A stretch of 64,000 nt of DNA. Source: Ralstonia soli. GTDB lineage: Bacteria > Pseudomonadota > Gammaproteobacteria > Burkholderiales > Burkholderiaceae. Shown here piece by piece: positions 63,124 through 64,000 of the stretch. The stretch covers positions 1 through 64,000 of the forward strand of contig NZ_JAMXHT010000005.1 in NCBI RefSeq assembly GCF_023955655.1, read 5' to 3'. The notes below the pieces were generated by a model. That model did no database searches. It saw nothing but the letters and a program-made list of their open reading frames with translations, and was not told where the DNA came from. The number at the start of each line of letters is the position of its first letter. Within the stretch, counting starts at the first letter, position 1. The position numbers and the translations under genes were made by a program.

Positions 63124-63398
63124 CCCTCGAAACCAAACGCGAATACCTGCAAGGCGCCCTCGGCGCGCGGGATTACCTGCGTCGCTCGCAAGCGGGCCTG
63201 AAGCTGCATCGGCAGTTCCAGCCCAAGACGCTGCGTTGGGAATACCAGCTCCACATCCAGGGCAAGCCCGCCGAATACCAGGCCGGGTTTCTGGATGCGA
63301 TTGGCGCGTACATGTTGACCACGCTGGAGGGCGTGCTGGTTGACCTGTACCGGTGGGAAGTCCTGCGCGTGCTCGAACGCGCGAATCACCAGAACTAA
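63120..63398 (+). CDS. Hypothetical protein, 92 aa
   Basis: ATG 63120 with GGAGG seven bases upstream (CCGGAGGCGCCCG). The product is basic at the N-terminus (TLETKREYLQGALGARDYL, RRSQAGLKLHRQF) and then mixed alpha/beta with QLHIQGKPAEYQAGFLDAIGA and a C-terminal amphipathic helix. No family was recognised. Size, isolated position and neighbouring repeat DNA suggest a mobile-element or phage-derived gene, but there is no direct proof. Confidence 0.6.
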   Translation: MTLETKREYLQGALGARDYLRRSQAGLKLHRQFQPKTLRWEYQLHIQGKPAEYQAGFLDAIGAYMLTTLEGVLVDLYRWEVLRVLERANHQN

Positions 63399-63479
63399 AA
63401 GAACCGCAGTGAACGCCACCCCGAGACGGGCGGGGGAGCGACGGGCCAGATGCGCCCAATCAGAACGTGACGCAGCCGA

Positions 63480-63890
63480 CGCTCAAAGCGTCATGGACGG
63501 GGCTCAGAGCCCCATGCACGAGCCTCGAAGGCGCGATCGCCGAGCAAGAAGCCTCAGCCGTCAGGCTCGAACACGCGAGCGCGAGTCTCCAAGGCGCAAG
63601 CGCCGAGCAAAAAGCGCGGACGTTGGCACTCAAAGCCCCGACCATCGAGCAAAAAAGTGTCGACCGCCGAGCCCAAAGACTCAATGGCCGAGCAAAACGT
63701 GTCGAGCGCCGGGCGCAAAGCCTCAAGCGTCGAGTTCGGATCGCCATGCCACCCGAGCAAAAAGCCCCGAACGTGCGTCTCCGAGGCTGGGAAGCGATGC
63801 CCGGAGCCCCGCGCGCCGAGCTCAGAACCTCAACTGCCGGGCTCAGAAGCGCAAACATGGAGCGCAGGGCCCCATGCACGGCACGCACGC
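63480..63890. repeat. Degenerate array of about 21-bp direct repeats
   Basis: About 19 consecutive units of 20-23 bp, each beginning GAGC or GGGC and roughly following GAGCtCaaAGCcccaancgCC, fill this stretch. Units are variable; examples are GAGCAAAAAGCGCGGACG, GAGCCCAAAGACTCAATGGCC and GAGCTCAGAACCTCAACTGCC. The first units are small perfect hairpins (GACGCT-CAA-AGCGTC, GGGGCT-CAG-AGCCCC). All reading frames are partly open because 21 is a multiple of 3, but no frame has a start with a ribosome site, so it is listed as repeat DNA rather than a gene. Confidence 0.75.
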
Positions 63891-63909
63891 AACGGCAGGC
63901 GCCGCTATG

Positions 63910-64000
63910 TCACCGCGCCTTCAACCGCCGCACCGACCGATCCCCCACCCATTGCACGAGGCTCACCAGCCCGATAAGCAGCACGATCACCACCGCCATG
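63910..64000 (-). CDS. ABC transporter permease, C-terminal fragment (MetI-like)
   Basis: The minus strand encodes the last 30 residues of a protein that enters from beyond the window: AVVIVLLIGLVSLVQWVGDR followed by a short basic tail and a stop at 63910-63912. A final membrane helix followed by QxxGDRxxRRL is the usual end of MetI-type D-methionine ABC permeases. Only this segment is available, so the identification is moderate. It marks the return of core chromosome. Confidence 0.6.
   Translation of the reverse strand, partial: MAVVIVLLIGLVSLVQWVGDRSVRRLKAR

Noticed and set aside
63460-63888. Minus-strand protein of 142 residues through the repeat array
   Set aside because: Open in several frames because the period is a multiple of three; no ribosome site and composition dominated by Arg, Ser, Leu and Ala.
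63480-63890. CRISPR array
   Set aside because: Units vary throughout, with no constant repeat or clear spacer and no cas genes in the window.
1-64000. tRNA, rRNA, insertion sequence or integrase genes
   Set aside because: None recognised by eye; a dedicated search might still find short elements, in particular near the edges of the 58-63.9 kb segment.

Overview
The window reads as chromosomal DNA of a GC-rich betaproteobacterium of the Burkholderiaceae, most likely Ralstonia or a close relative. The evidence is the Burkholderia-type porin, the PrpR-controlled prpB-prpC-acnD-prpF methylcitrate cluster, the KgtP-like carrier, the MoxR/DUF58/TgpA operon and the ligase-associated DNA repair operon, together with dense, high-GC coding. 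No rRNA, tRNA, insertion sequence or CRISPR array was seen. Genus assignment is inference; no search was run.

Layout. 1-5.6 kb: the start of a porin gene, then two FCD-type GntR regulators around a gamma-glutamyltransferase, a PuuE-like deacetylase and a flavin reductase, probably a catabolic module for an unknown nitrogen-containing substrate. 5.7-14.5 kb: a LitR/PplR-like MerR regulator, folE and a tightly overlapping run (FAD amine oxidase, DUF1365, cyclopropane synthase, DUF1295, second CFA-like methyltransferase), then DUF2878, a Blc-type lipocalin and a chalcone-isomerase-like protein. This resembles light- or singlet-oxygen-responsive lipid modification clusters. 14.6-25.2 kb: a carbonic anhydrase, KgtP, MFS carriers, several regulators (GntR/HutC, HxlR, LysR, TetR), a GNAT enzyme, a VOC protein and a stand-alone modA behind a probable ModE operator. 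25.3-29.4 kb: MoxR-DUF58-TgpA. 29.7-34.1 kb: carbonic anhydrase plus SulP transporter, a heptad-repeat lipoprotein and a small monooxygenase. 34.1-42.5 kb: the 2-methylcitrate pathway with divergent sigma-54 activator PrpR. 42.5-49.5 kb: an HD-GYP/GGDEF pair, a ClC antiporter, a DUF2252 protein, and two small genes ending in a stand-alone SIR2-like enzyme. 49.5-57.7 kb: a DUF892 ferritin-like protein, the four-gene operon exonuclease-ligase-helicase-PdeM with every junction overlapping by ATGA, a PhnB-like protein and a DUF2242 lipoprotein.

57.7-63.9 kb is the accessory part. Base composition drops and two large defence-type genes appear: a NERD-nuclease/UvrD-like helicase and an RloC-like ABC ATPase with a CxxC zinc hook and a C-terminal R-x3-E...H triad typical of anticodon nucleases. 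They are followed by a short coupled sORF/92-aa gene pair and a degenerate array of about 21-bp repeats of roughly 410 bp. The core chromosome resumes with the 3' end of a MetI-like permease gene. The helicase plus RloC-like pair is the best candidate for an undescribed system: its layout recalls Gabija (UvrD helicase plus ABC-type ATPase), but with tRNA cleavage as the predicted effector.
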